A model generated the notes under the pieces. That model was not told the origin of the DNA. It ran no database searches and saw nothing but the letters and a program-made list of their open reading frames with translations. Positions 33,854 through 42,289 of a DNA stretch of 57,069 bases are shown here, in pieces (position 1 is the stretch's first letter; every line of letters starts with the position of its first letter). Both the position numbers and the translations under genes were made by a program. Source of the DNA: CAIXLI01 sp964587125 (GTDB taxonomy: Bacteria; Pseudomonadota; Alphaproteobacteria; UBA9219); assembly GCA_964587125.1 (NCBI GenBank), contig CAZPKC010000013.1, positions 1-57,069 on the forward strand. Reading direction: 5' to 3'.

Positions 33854-34159
33854 TTACCAACTTGACTTTACGACGCCGGGAATCTGTCCGGCGGACGCCA
33901 GCTCGCGAAACTTGATGCGGCTGAGTTTGAATTTGCGGTAATTTCCGCGCGGACGCCCCGTCAGCAAACAGCGGTTGTGCTGGCGAATCTTGGCGCCGTT
34001 GCGCGGCAGCTTGGCCAGCTTCATCACGGCCTCGAAACGCTCTTCCATCGGCGTTTCCTTGTTCTTGATCGCGGCTTTAAGGGCGGCGCGGCGCTTGGCG
34101 TACTTCTTGTCCAAACGTTTGCGCTTGCCTTCCTTCTCGATCATGCATTTTTTAGCCAT
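33854..34159 (-). CDS. rpsN: Ribosomal protein S14
   Basis: A 101-residue, zinc-free long form (no CxxC pairs) as is normal in Alphaproteobacteria. The end GRPRGNYRKFKLSRIKFRELASAGQIPGVVKSSW is characteristic. Confidence 0.97.
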   Translation of the reverse strand: MAKKCMIEKEGKRKRLDKKYAKRRAALKAAIKNKETPMEERFEAVMKLAKLPRNGAKIRQHNRCLLTGRPRGNYRKFKLSRIKFRELASAGQIPGVVKSSW

Positions 34160-34170
34160 CTCGTTACTCC

Positions 34171-34737
34171 TTAAGCCTGAAAGGGCATGTTAAAAGCGCG
34201 AAGCAATTCGCGGGCTTCGTCGTCGGTCCTTGCGGTCGTGCAAATGACGACATCCATCCCGCGGATTTCGTCGATTTTGTCGAATTCGATTTCCGGAAAC
34301 ACGATCTGCTCCTTGAGGCCGAGCGCATAGTTGCCATGGCCGTCGAAGCTTTTCGCCGACACGCCGCGGAAGTCGCGGACGCGGGGCAAGGCGATCGTGA
34401 TGAGCCGGTCGAGAAATTCGTACATCTTTTCGCGGCGTAGCGTGACCTTGCAGCCGATGCCGAGGCCTCCGCGCAGTTTGAACGACGCGATGGCCTTCTT
34501 CGACTTGGTGATGACGGGCTTTTGCCCCGCGATGAGCGCGAGTTCTTCCGCCGCGTTCTTGGCCTTTTTGCTGTCGTTCACGGCTTCGCCGACGCCCATA
34601 TTGACGACAATCTTGTCGAGTTTCGGAGCTTGCATGCCGTTTTTATAGCCGAACTTCTTCATCAGGTCGGCTTTCACCTTCTCCTGATAGAGCTTTTGCA
34701 AGCGCGGAACGTATCTGTCTTTTTTCGCTGCGACCAT
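34171..34737 (-). CDS. rplE: Ribosomal protein L5
   Basis: A 188-residue protein that holds 5S rRNA. Visible signatures are KIVVNMGVGEA, GQKPVITKSKKAIASFKLR and LPRVRDFRGVSAKSFDGHGNY. ATG 34737 (MVAAKKDRYVPRL) was chosen; it lies 1 nt after the rplX stop, and a longer frame from 34845 only overlaps rplX. Confidence 0.96.
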   Translation of the reverse strand: MVAAKKDRYVPRLQKLYQEKVKADLMKKFGYKNGMQAPKLDKIVVNMGVGEAVNDSKKAKNAAEELALIAGQKPVITKSKKAIASFKLRGGLGIGCKVTLRREKMYEFLDRLITIALPRVRDFRGVSAKSFDGHGNYALGLKEQIVFPEIEFDKIDEIRGMDVVICTTARTDDEARELLRAFNMPFQA

Positions 34738-34738
34738 T

Positions 34739-35056
34739 TTATACCTCTTCGCCCGAGCGGCGCGCGATGCGCGTTTTTTCGCCCTTGATGTCTTTAAAGC
34801 CGACGCGCGTCGCCTTGTTCGTCTTCGGATCGACGAGCGCGACATTCGACGCGTGAACCGGCGCTTCGCGGCGAATGATGCCGCCTTGCGGGTTGCCCTG
34901 CGATGGCTTCGTATGGCGGGCGATCATATTGACGCCCGAAACCGTGACGCGGTTTTCCTTGGGATACACGGCCGTGATTTCGCCCGTTTTGCCTTTATCC
35001 TTGCCCGTCAGGACAATAACCTTGTCCTTCTTTTTTATTTTCAATTTCGTGGACAT
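34739..35056 (-). CDS. rplX: Ribosomal protein L24
   Basis: A 105-residue 50S assembly-initiator protein. The KOW motif is at the N-terminus (KKDKVIVLTGKDKGKTGEI), followed by NMIARHTKPSQGNPQGGIIRREAPVHASNVALVDP. It abuts rplN directly. Confidence 0.96.
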   Translation of the reverse strand: MSTKLKIKKKDKVIVLTGKDKGKTGEITAVYPKENRVTVSGVNMIARHTKPSQGNPQGGIIRREAPVHASNVALVDPKTNKATRVGFKDIKGEKTRIARRSGEEV

Positions 35057-35425
35057 TTACAACACTTCCTCTGCCAAGGAGATAATTTTCATAAAGCCGA
35101 GACTGCGCAGCTCGCGCGTCACCGGCCCAAAGATGCGCGTGCCGATCGGCTCTTTATCCTTGTTGATGAGCACAGCCGCGTTGCGGTCAAAGCGGATCAA
35201 GGTGCCGTCCTTCCTATGCAGCGCGTATTTCTGGCGGACGATGACGGCCTTGTGCACGTCGCCCTTCTTGACCTTGCCGCGCGGAATCGCGTCGCGGATC
35301 GACACGACGATGATATCGCCGATCGACGCCGTCGTGCGGTGAGAGCCGCCCGGAACCTTGATGCAGCAGACGGCTTTTGCGCCGCTGTTATCCGCAACAT
35401 CGAGGACTGTTTCCATCTGAATCAT
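35057..35425 (-). CDS. rplN: Ribosomal protein L14
   Basis: The 122-residue length is exact for the family. MIQMETVLDVADNSGAKAVCCIKV, the VVSIRDAIPRGKVKKGDVHKAVIVR block and the C-terminal GTRIFGPVTRELR are all present. ATG 35425 was chosen; the longer frame from 35533 runs into rpsQ. Confidence 0.97.
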   Translation of the reverse strand: MIQMETVLDVADNSGAKAVCCIKVPGGSHRTTASIGDIIVVSIRDAIPRGKVKKGDVHKAVIVRQKYALHRKDGTLIRFDRNAAVLINKDKEPIGTRIFGPVTRELRSLGFMKIISLAEEVL

Positions 35426-35448
35426 GGCTGTTTCCCTATTCCAAACCG

Positions 35449-35715
35449 TTACTTCGCTGCCTTTTTCGCGGGCTTCTGTTCCGCTTTTTCGTCCACGAGC
35501 ATCCAACGCTTGCGTTTGCTGATGGGCGCGCATTCGATGATCGACACGACGTCGCCGATCTTCTTGCTGTTCGTCTCGTCGTGCGCCGCGTACTTCTTCG
35601 ACTTGCGGATGTACTTCTTGTAAATCGGGTGCATGACGCGGCGTTCGACCAAAACCGTGATGGTTTTGTCGCCTTTGTCGCTCACTACCGTTCCTTGCAA
35701 TACGCGCCTTGGCAT
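35449..35715 (-). CDS. rpsQ: Ribosomal protein S17
   Basis: An 88-residue 30S primary-binding protein. The OB-fold core (MPRRVLQGTVVSDKGDKTITVLVERRVMHPIYKKYI) and ECAPISKRKRWMLV are typical, with a Lys/Ala-rich tail. Confidence 0.96.
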   Translation of the reverse strand: MPRRVLQGTVVSDKGDKTITVLVERRVMHPIYKKYIRKSKKYAAHDETNSKKIGDVVSIIECAPISKRKRWMLVDEKAEQKPAKKAAK

Positions 35716-35726
35716 TTTAGTTCCCC

Positions 35727-36020
35727 TTATTTCCCCGCATCTGTCGTTTTCGATTTCGCTTTGCCGGCTTTTGCCTTCGGCGAAGCTTTAGGTTTCGACA
35801 CAGGCGCCGCGCCAGCGGAACGCTTCCGCTCGCCGACGACCGTTTCGATTTTGGCGATTTCCTTGCGAACGTGCATGACGCGCGCCGTATTGGCGAGCTG
35901 TCCCGTCGCACGTTGAAAACGCAGGTTGAATTGCTCCTTGCGCAATTCGGCAAGGCGCGTTTCAAGCTCTTTCTCCGTTTTCATCCGCACATCGGCGGTT
36001 TTGACCGTATTCTTTGCCAT
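35727..36020 (-). CDS. rpmC: Ribosomal protein L29 with Lys/Ala-rich tail
   Basis: The family core is helical (KTEKELETRLAELRKEQFNLRFQRATGQLANTARVMHVRKEIAKIETVVGERK) at residues about 14-66. The 97-residue length exceeds the usual 62-70 because of about 12 extra N-terminal residues and a 30-residue low-complexity tail rich in Lys, Ala, Ser and Pro. rplV has a similar tail, so such tails may be a trait of this lineage. Confidence 0.93.
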   Translation of the reverse strand: MAKNTVKTADVRMKTEKELETRLAELRKEQFNLRFQRATGQLANTARVMHVRKEIAKIETVVGERKRSAGAAPVSKPKASPKAKAGKAKSKTTDAGK

Positions 36021-36033
36021 AATTCCCTACCTC

Positions 36034-36447
36034 TTACGCGGCCAAACGCCGCACGAATTTCGTTTTGATCGGCAACTTGGCCGCCGCGAGCGTAAACGCT
36101 TCCTTCGCCACGCTTTCGGAAACGCCGTCCATCTCGAACATGATGCGTCCCGGATGAACGCGGCACGCCCAAAATTCCGGAGCGCCCTTGCCCGAACCCA
36201 TGCGGACTTCCGCGGGTTTCTTCGACACGGGAACGTCGGGAAACACCAGAATCCACAGGCGTCCCTGGCGTTTCATCGCGCGGGTAATCGCGCGGCGCGC
36301 CGCTTCGATCTGGCGGGCGGTCACGCGTTCCGGCTCCAAAGCCTTCAGTCCGAAAGCGCCGTAGCTCAGGCGAAAACCGCCCTTGGCCACGCCGTGAATG
36401 CGGCCTTTATGCGCTTTTCTGTACTTTGTGTTCTTCGGTTGCATCAT
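36034..36447 (-). CDS. rplP: Ribosomal protein L16
   Basis: A 137-residue protein near the peptidyl-transferase centre. MMQPKNTKYRKAHKGRIHGVAKGG and GRLWILVFPDVPVSKKPAEVRMGSGKGAPEFWACRV are conserved. Start ATG 36447 gives the family-typical M-x-QPK; a second ATG three bases downstream also exists. Confidence 0.96.
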   Translation of the reverse strand: MMQPKNTKYRKAHKGRIHGVAKGGFRLSYGAFGLKALEPERVTARQIEAARRAITRAMKRQGRLWILVFPDVPVSKKPAEVRMGSGKGAPEFWACRVHPGRIMFEMDGVSESVAKEAFTLAAAKLPIKTKFVRRLAA

Positions 36448-36451
36448 GATC

Positions 36452-37156
36452 TTAAACCCGTTCCTGCCTCGGTTCCCGCTGCTGCTGGCCGTCCGTCTGG
36501 CGTTTTTCATGCGCGAGAGGATCGTGTTCCAGAATTTCGCCGCGGAAAATCCAAACCTTGACGCCGCACGTTCCCATCGTGGTGAACGCGGTCGCCGTTC
36601 CGTAATCCACATCGGCGCGAAGCGTGTGAAGCGGCACGCGGCCTTCGCGGTACCATTCCATGCGCGCGATTTCGGCACCGCCCAAGCGTCCGCCGCAATT
36701 GATGCGGATGCCCAAAGCCCCTGCCCGCAAAGCCGACTGAACGGCGCGCTTCATGGCGCGGCGAAAGCCGATGCGGCGTTCGAGCTGATCGGCAATACCC
36801 GCCGCGACGAGCTTGGCGTCGACGTCGGGCTTGCGGATTTCGACGATGTTCAGGTTGACTTCGGCGGAGGTCATCTTGCCGAGTTCGGCTTTCAGCTTTT
36901 CGATGTCCGCGCCCTTCTTGCCGATAATCACGCCCGGACGCGCCGAATGAATGGTGACGCGCGCGATCTTGGCCGGACGCTCGATCACGATGCGCGAAAC
37001 GGATGCCAGCTTGCCGATTTGCTTGGTCAGATAATCGCGGATGCGGAAATCCTCGTGCAGAAGCTTGCCGTAGTTTTCGTGGGCGGCGAACCAGCGGCTG
37101 TCCCACGTGCGGTTAATGCCAAGACGCATGCCGATCGGATTGACTTTTTGACCCAT
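36452..37156 (-). CDS. rpsC: Ribosomal protein S3
   Basis: A 234-residue 30S protein at the mRNA entry site. N-terminal MGQKVNPIGMRLGINRTWDSRWFA, the KH domain GxxG loop in PGVIIGKKGADIEKL, and the C-terminal domain (GRLGGAEIARMEWYREGRVPLHTLRADVDYG) are complete. ATG 37156 lies 1 nt after the rplV stop. Confidence 0.97.
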   Translation of the reverse strand: MGQKVNPIGMRLGINRTWDSRWFAAHENYGKLLHEDFRIRDYLTKQIGKLASVSRIVIERPAKIARVTIHSARPGVIIGKKGADIEKLKAELGKMTSAEVNLNIVEIRKPDVDAKLVAAGIADQLERRIGFRRAMKRAVQSALRAGALGIRINCGGRLGGAEIARMEWYREGRVPLHTLRADVDYGTATAFTTMGTCGVKVWIFRGEILEHDPLAHEKRQTDGQQQREPRQERV

Positions 37157-37157
37157 G

Positions 37158-37664
37158 TTAGGCCCCTGCTTTCGCTGATTTATCCGCCTTGGCTTTGGCC
37201 GCAGCGGGAGCCTTGGCGGGAGCGTCCGCTTCGGCTTTCTTGGTTTCTGGTTTCTTTGAGAAGCTGCGCGCACGCTTCGCGGACAGCTTCGTATCGTTCT
37301 CGCGTTCCTTGACGACAATCGTCAGATTGCTGAAAGGTTTTTCGATTCCGGCGCTCTTGCCGCGACCGCGCGTATGGAAGCGCTTCATCACGAGGGCGCG
37401 TCCCACCCAGGCTTCGGCGACATAAAGCTTGTCGACATCGAGATTGTGGTTGTTCTCGGCGTTGGCGACGGCGGCTTGCAGAACCTTCCTCACCTCGTCG
37501 GAGACGCGGCGCTTTTCGAAAGTCAGAAGAGTCAAAGCCTGAGCCGCGCTCTTGCCGCGAATGACGGCGGCGACGAGGTTCAGCTTGCGCGCGCTCGTGC
37601 GGATGGCTTTGGCTTTCGCTAGAGCGCCGCCTTCTTTGCGTAATGTTTCTTTCAAATAGGTCAT
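37158..37664 (-). CDS. rplV: Ribosomal protein L22 with C-terminal extension
   Basis: A 168-residue protein lining the exit tunnel. The core is typical (AIRTSARKLNLVAAVIRGKSAAQALTLLTFEKRR, AEAWVGRALVMKRFHTRGRGKSAGIEKPFSNLTIVV). From about residue 125 a Lys/Ala/Pro-rich tail of some 43 residues extends it beyond the usual 110-130. Confidence 0.95.
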   Translation of the reverse strand: MTYLKETLRKEGGALAKAKAIRTSARKLNLVAAVIRGKSAAQALTLLTFEKRRVSDEVRKVLQAAVANAENNHNLDVDKLYVAEAWVGRALVMKRFHTRGRGKSAGIEKPFSNLTIVVKERENDTKLSAKRARSFSKKPETKKAEADAPAKAPAAAKAKADKSAKAGA

Positions 37665-37665
37665 C

Positions 37666-37971
37666 TTATGACGCTCCCTGGCCCGATCCCGTCGGCTTTT
37701 CGATCTTCTTTTCGGCCACGCTGTGCGCCTTGAAAATGCGCGTGGGCGCGAATTCGCCGAACTTGTGGCCGATCATGTTTTCCGTGACCGAAACGGGCAG
37801 AAACTTGTTGCCGTTATAGACACCGAAGGTCAGGCCGACGAATTGCGGCAAAATCGTCGAACGGCGCGACCATACCTTGATGATCTCGTTACGCCCCGAA
37901 GCGCGGGATTTATCCGCCTTCTTGAGCATATACCCGTCGACAAACGGGCCTTTCCATACTGAACGTGACAT
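37666..37971 (-). CDS. rpsS: Ribosomal protein S19
   Basis: A 101-residue 30S head protein. SVWKGPFVDGYMLKKA, STILPQFVGLTFGVYNGNKFLPVSVTENMIGHKFGEFAPTRIFKAH are standard. Confidence 0.97.
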   Translation of the reverse strand: MSRSVWKGPFVDGYMLKKADKSRASGRNEIIKVWSRRSTILPQFVGLTFGVYNGNKFLPVSVTENMIGHKFGEFAPTRIFKAHSVAEKKIEKPTGSGQGAS

Positions 37972-37992
37972 AGTGTTCTTCCTCTATTTCCG

Positions 37993-38838
37993 TTATGCCG
38001 CCTGACTATCTTTGCGCTTGTTGGCGCGGCGGATAATCCAGCGGTTGGTACGTTTGTTATTGCGGGTCTTCTTGCCCTTGGTTCCCTTGCCCCACGGCGT
38101 GACCGGATGGCGCGCGGCGGCAGACTTGCCTTCGCCGCCGCCGTGCGGATGGTCGATCGGGTTCATGGCGCAGCCGCGAACCGTTGGTCTAATGCCCATC
38201 CAGCGGCTGCGTCCCGCCTTGCCGATTTGCACGTTGGCGTGATCGGCGTTCGAAACGGCGCCTATCGTCGCCATGCATTCCTGCGGAACGATGCGGACTT
38301 CGCCCGAACCGAGCTTGATCTGCACCACACCGGTATCGCGCCCGACGATCTGAACGTAGGCTCCGGCGGAACGGGCGATCTGGCCGCCTTTGCCGGGCTT
38401 CATCTCGACGTTGTGGACGATCGTGCCGACGGGAATGTTCTTGATCAGCATCGCGTTGCCGGGCTTGACGTCTACCTTGTCTCCAGCGACGACGACATCG
38501 CCCTTCTTGATGCGCTGCGGAGCCAGAATATACGACTGGGTTCCGTCCTTATATGTGATGAGCGCGATGAAAGCCGTGCGGTTGGGATCGTATTCCAAAT
38601 GCTCGACCGTGGCTTCCATACCGTACTTGCGGCGCTTGAAATCGACGAGGCGATAGCGTTGCGCATGCCCTCCGCCGATATGGCGCGTGGTGATGCGGCC
38701 CTTGTTGTTGCGGCCTCCCGTCTTTGTCTTGCCTTCGGTCAGCGACTTGACGGGCTTGCCCTTCCATAATTCGGAACGGTCGACCTGAATGACCATTCGA
38801 AGGCCGGGGGTCGTGGGTTTGTATGTTTTAAGCGCCAT
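37993..38838 (-). CDS. rplB: Ribosomal protein L2
   Basis: A 281-residue protein needed for peptidyl transfer. The signature NPIDHPHGGGEGK with the conserved His, the MNPVDHPHGG-type region, and the basic tail are intact. Confidence 0.98.
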   Translation of the reverse strand: MALKTYKPTTPGLRMVIQVDRSELWKGKPVKSLTEGKTKTGGRNNKGRITTRHIGGGHAQRYRLVDFKRRKYGMEATVEHLEYDPNRTAFIALITYKDGTQSYILAPQRIKKGDVVVAGDKVDVKPGNAMLIKNIPVGTIVHNVEMKPGKGGQIARSAGAYVQIVGRDTGVVQIKLGSGEVRIVPQECMATIGAVSNADHANVQIGKAGRSRWMGIRPTVRGCAMNPIDHPHGGGEGKSAAARHPVTPWGKGTKGKKTRNNKRTNRWIIRRANKRKDSQAA

Positions 38839-38849
38839 AATAGTTTCCC

Positions 38850-39158
38850 TTACACTCCCGTTTGCATGTCGATGGTGTTGCCTTCGGCCAACGTAACCAC
38901 GGCGATCTTCACGTCGCTGCGGAAACCGATGCGGCCTTTGAAACGCTTGGTCTTGCCTTGGCGGTTATGCGTGTTGACGGCCGAAACCTTGACGTTGAAC
39001 AAGGCTTCTACGGCTTTCTTGATAACCGGCTTCGTCGCGGCGCGCGCGACCTTGAACGTATATTGGCGGTGCGCGGTGACGTTCGTCGCCTTTTCCGTAA
39101 TCACGGGCGACAGGATCACACCGTAGTGTTCGGCCCTTGGGGTTGCGGGAGTCGTCAT
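38850..39158 (-). CDS. rplW: Ribosomal protein L23
   Basis: A 102-residue exit-tunnel protein and docking site for trigger factor and SRP. VITEKATNVTAHRQYTFKVARAATKPVIKKAVEALFNVKV is standard. It overlaps the rplD stop by 4 nt. Confidence 0.96.
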   Translation of the reverse strand: MTTPATPRAEHYGVILSPVITEKATNVTAHRQYTFKVARAATKPVIKKAVEALFNVKVSAVNTHNRQGKTKRFKGRIGFRSDVKIAVVTLAEGNTIDMQTGV

Positions 39159-39775
39159 TTCAGCCTCTCTTGCAATTGCTCGACCGCGTTCTTCGTCAGA
39201 ACCAGAACGTCGCGGCGCAGGATGTCGTACACGTTCGCGCCTTGCTCCGGCAGAACGTCGATGTGCGGAATGTTGCGCGCGGCCTTGGAAAAATTCGGAT
39301 CCAAATTCGCGCCGTCGATGATCAACGCGGAAGTGAAGCCAAGCTTGGCGAACTTCGCCGCCAAGGATTTGGTTTTGGGCGTGTCGAGCTTCGCGGAGTC
39401 GAGGACGATCAATTTGCCGTCCTGCTGCTTCGAAGCCAACGCCATGCGCAAAGCCAGAAGGCGAACCTTCTTCGGCAAATCATGAGCATGATCGCGCACG
39501 ACCGGCCCGAAAATGACGCCGCCCTTGCGGAACTGCGCGGAACGCAGGCTGCCTTGGCGGGCGTGGCCCGTGCCTTTTTGCGCCCACGGCTTCTTGGTCG
39601 TGCCGCTGACTTCGGAAATAATCTTGGCTTTGTGGTTGCCGCTTCTGCGCTTCGCCAGCTGCCAGTTCACCATACGCGTCAGGATATCGCGGCGAGGCGT
39701 GACGCCGAAGACGTCGTCGAGCAGATCGATCGTGCCGACTTCCTTGTTTTCTAGGCTTTTAACTGTCGTTTTCAT
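39155..39775 (-). CDS. rplD: Ribosomal protein L4
   Basis: A 206-residue exit-tunnel protein; in E. coli it also autoregulates the S10 operon. The tunnel loop is visible (KISEV-like IISEVSGTTKKPWAQKGTGHARQGSLRSAQFRKGG). ATG 39775 was chosen over 39787 because GGATGGA lies just upstream. Confidence 0.96.
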   Translation of the reverse strand: MKTTVKSLENKEVGTIDLLDDVFGVTPRRDILTRMVNWQLAKRRSGNHKAKIISEVSGTTKKPWAQKGTGHARQGSLRSAQFRKGGVIFGPVVRDHAHDLPKKVRLLALRMALASKQQDGKLIVLDSAKLDTPKTKSLAAKFAKLGFTSALIIDGANLDPNFSKAARNIPHIDVLPEQGANVYDILRRDVLVLTKNAVEQLQERLK

Positions 39776-39789
39776 AATTCCATCCACCC

Positions 39790-40539
39790 TTAAACCGCAG
39801 CGCCGACGTTTGTGGAGCCTGCCCCGTGCTCTGACACGGGAGCTTTCGCCTTCAGACCCGCCGGAAGCGGAACTTCCTTCGGACGCTCGTGCTTCACGGC
39901 GTCGCGAACGTAAACATAGCCGCCTTCAGCTCCCGGAACCGCGCCCTTGACCATAATCACGCCCAGATCGGCGTCGATGGAAACGACTTGCAGACCGAGC
40001 GTTGTGATTTTCGTGCACCCCATATGGCCCGGCATTTTCTTGCCCTTGAACGTGCGGCCCGGGTCTTGGCGTTGGCCGGTCGATCCGGGGCTGCGATGCG
40101 AAACCGACACGCCGTGCGTCGCGCGCAAGCCGTGAAAATCCCACCGCTTCATGACGCCTTGGAATCCCTTGCCGATGCTGACCGCCGTCACGTCGATGTA
40201 TTGTCCGGGGACAAAATGCGCCGCGGAAAGTTCCACGCCGACTTCAAGCAACGCGTCTTCGCTGACGCGGAATTCGGCGAGCTTTTTCTTCGGCTCGACC
40301 TTCGCTTTGGCGTATTTGCCGCGTTCGGACTTCGTGACGTTCTTGACCTTCGCCTTGCCGTAGCCGAGCTGAACGGCGGTATAGCCGTTCTTTTCCTTGG
40401 TGCAAACGCCGGTGACCTGAACGCCGTCAAGCTTGAGAACCGTAACGGGAATATGCTCGCCCGTTTCGGAAAACACGCGGGTCATTCCGAGTTTTTTCGT
40501 AATCAGACCGGTACGCTGAGATTTCTTTGTCTGTGCCAT
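39790..40539 (-). CDS. rplC: Ribosomal protein L3 with repeat-derived tail
   Basis: A 249-residue 50S assembly-initiator protein. Core blocks are typical: GLITKKLGMTRVF, the FHGLRATHGVSVSHRSPGSTGQRQDPGRTFKGKKMPGHMG loop and VSIDADLGVIMVKGAVPGAEGGYVYVRDAVK. The final residues (about PVSEHGAGST before NVGAAV) are encoded by a palindromic element whose second copy lies between genes at 841-871. The natural L3 end therefore appears to have been extended by a repeat insertion, and the frame remains open. ATG 40539 was chosen; the longer frame from 40722 runs into rpsJ. Confidence 0.96.
   Translation of the reverse strand: MAQTKKSQRTGLITKKLGMTRVFSETGEHIPVTVLKLDGVQVTGVCTKEKNGYTAVQLGYGKAKVKNVTKSERGKYAKAKVEPKKKLAEFRVSEDALLEVGVELSAAHFVPGQYIDVTAVSIGKGFQGVMKRWDFHGLRATHGVSVSHRSPGSTGQRQDPGRTFKGKKMPGHMGCTKITTLGLQVVSIDADLGVIMVKGAVPGAEGGYVYVRDAVKHERPKEVPLPAGLKAKAPVSEHGAGSTNVGAAV
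39814..39843. repeat. Palindromic repeat, copy 2, inside rplC
   Basis: GGAGCCTGCCCCGTGCTC, then T instead of C, then GACACGGG: the same element as at 841-871. It codes for the last part of L3. The palindrome CCCGTG...CACGGG is preserved. Confidence 0.7.
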
Positions 40540-40549
40540 AGCCCTGTCC

Positions 40550-40858
40550 TTAAACCCTGATCTCGACATCGACGCCCGCAGCAAGATCGATCTTCGACAA
40601 TGCGTCGATCGTTTGCGGAGTCGGTTCGATGATGTCCAGTAAGCGGCGATGCGTGCGGATTTCGAATTGTTCGCGCGATTTTTTATCCACGTGCGGGCCG
40701 CGGTTGACCGTGAAACGCTCAAACCACGTCGGCAGCGGAATGGGCCCGCGCACCTGCGCGCCCGTGCGCTTGGCCGTGCTGATGATCTCGCTCACCGACT
40801 GGTCGAGCGTGCGATGATCGAACGCCTTCAAGCGTATGCGTATCGTTTGCGTATCCAT
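40550..40858 (-). CDS. rpsJ: Ribosomal protein S10
   Basis: A 102-residue 30S protein that also binds NusB in antitermination. IRIRLKAFDHRTLDQSVSEI, GPIPLPTWFERFTVNRGPHVDKKSREQFEIRTHRRLLDI are typical. ATG 40858 (MDTQTIRIRL) is supported; the frame from 40870 adds four residues. It begins the S10 part of the cluster, 165 bp after tuf. Confidence 0.97.
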   Translation of the reverse strand: MDTQTIRIRLKAFDHRTLDQSVSEIISTAKRTGAQVRGPIPLPTWFERFTVNRGPHVDKKSREQFEIRTHRRLLDIIEPTPQTIDALSKIDLAAGVDVEIRV

Positions 40859-40982
40859 GTTCAACCTCAAATCCCGTTTCTTATCGGAGCTTTAACCGCT
40901 CGAATTCCTATGGCCTTTTCGGCCTATTCAACAGCGACGCGCACTCATCGCTTTCCTTAACCCAATAACTTCTTTCAAGGAT

Positions 40983-41012
40983 TTTCCGCGCTCCTTTTCG
41001 GGAGCGCGGAAA
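40983..41012. terminator. Stem-loop between tuf and rpsJ
   Basis: TTTCCGCGCTCC (40983-40994) and GGAGCGCGGAAA (41001-41012) form a perfect 12-bp stem with a 6-nt loop, 11 nt after the tuf stop. There is only a short T-run on the minus strand, so it may be a partial terminator or an mRNA 3' stabiliser that separates the str and S10 units. Confidence 0.65.
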
Positions 41013-41023
41013 TCTCGAAATCC

Positions 41024-42211
<1,188 letters not shown>

Positions 42212-42289
42212 TTTTATCTCCGTTTGTTCTTTCGTTTCGTTGCGGTTGACTAAGGTACTACTTCTTCCTTCGTTTCTTTCCTTGCGGCG

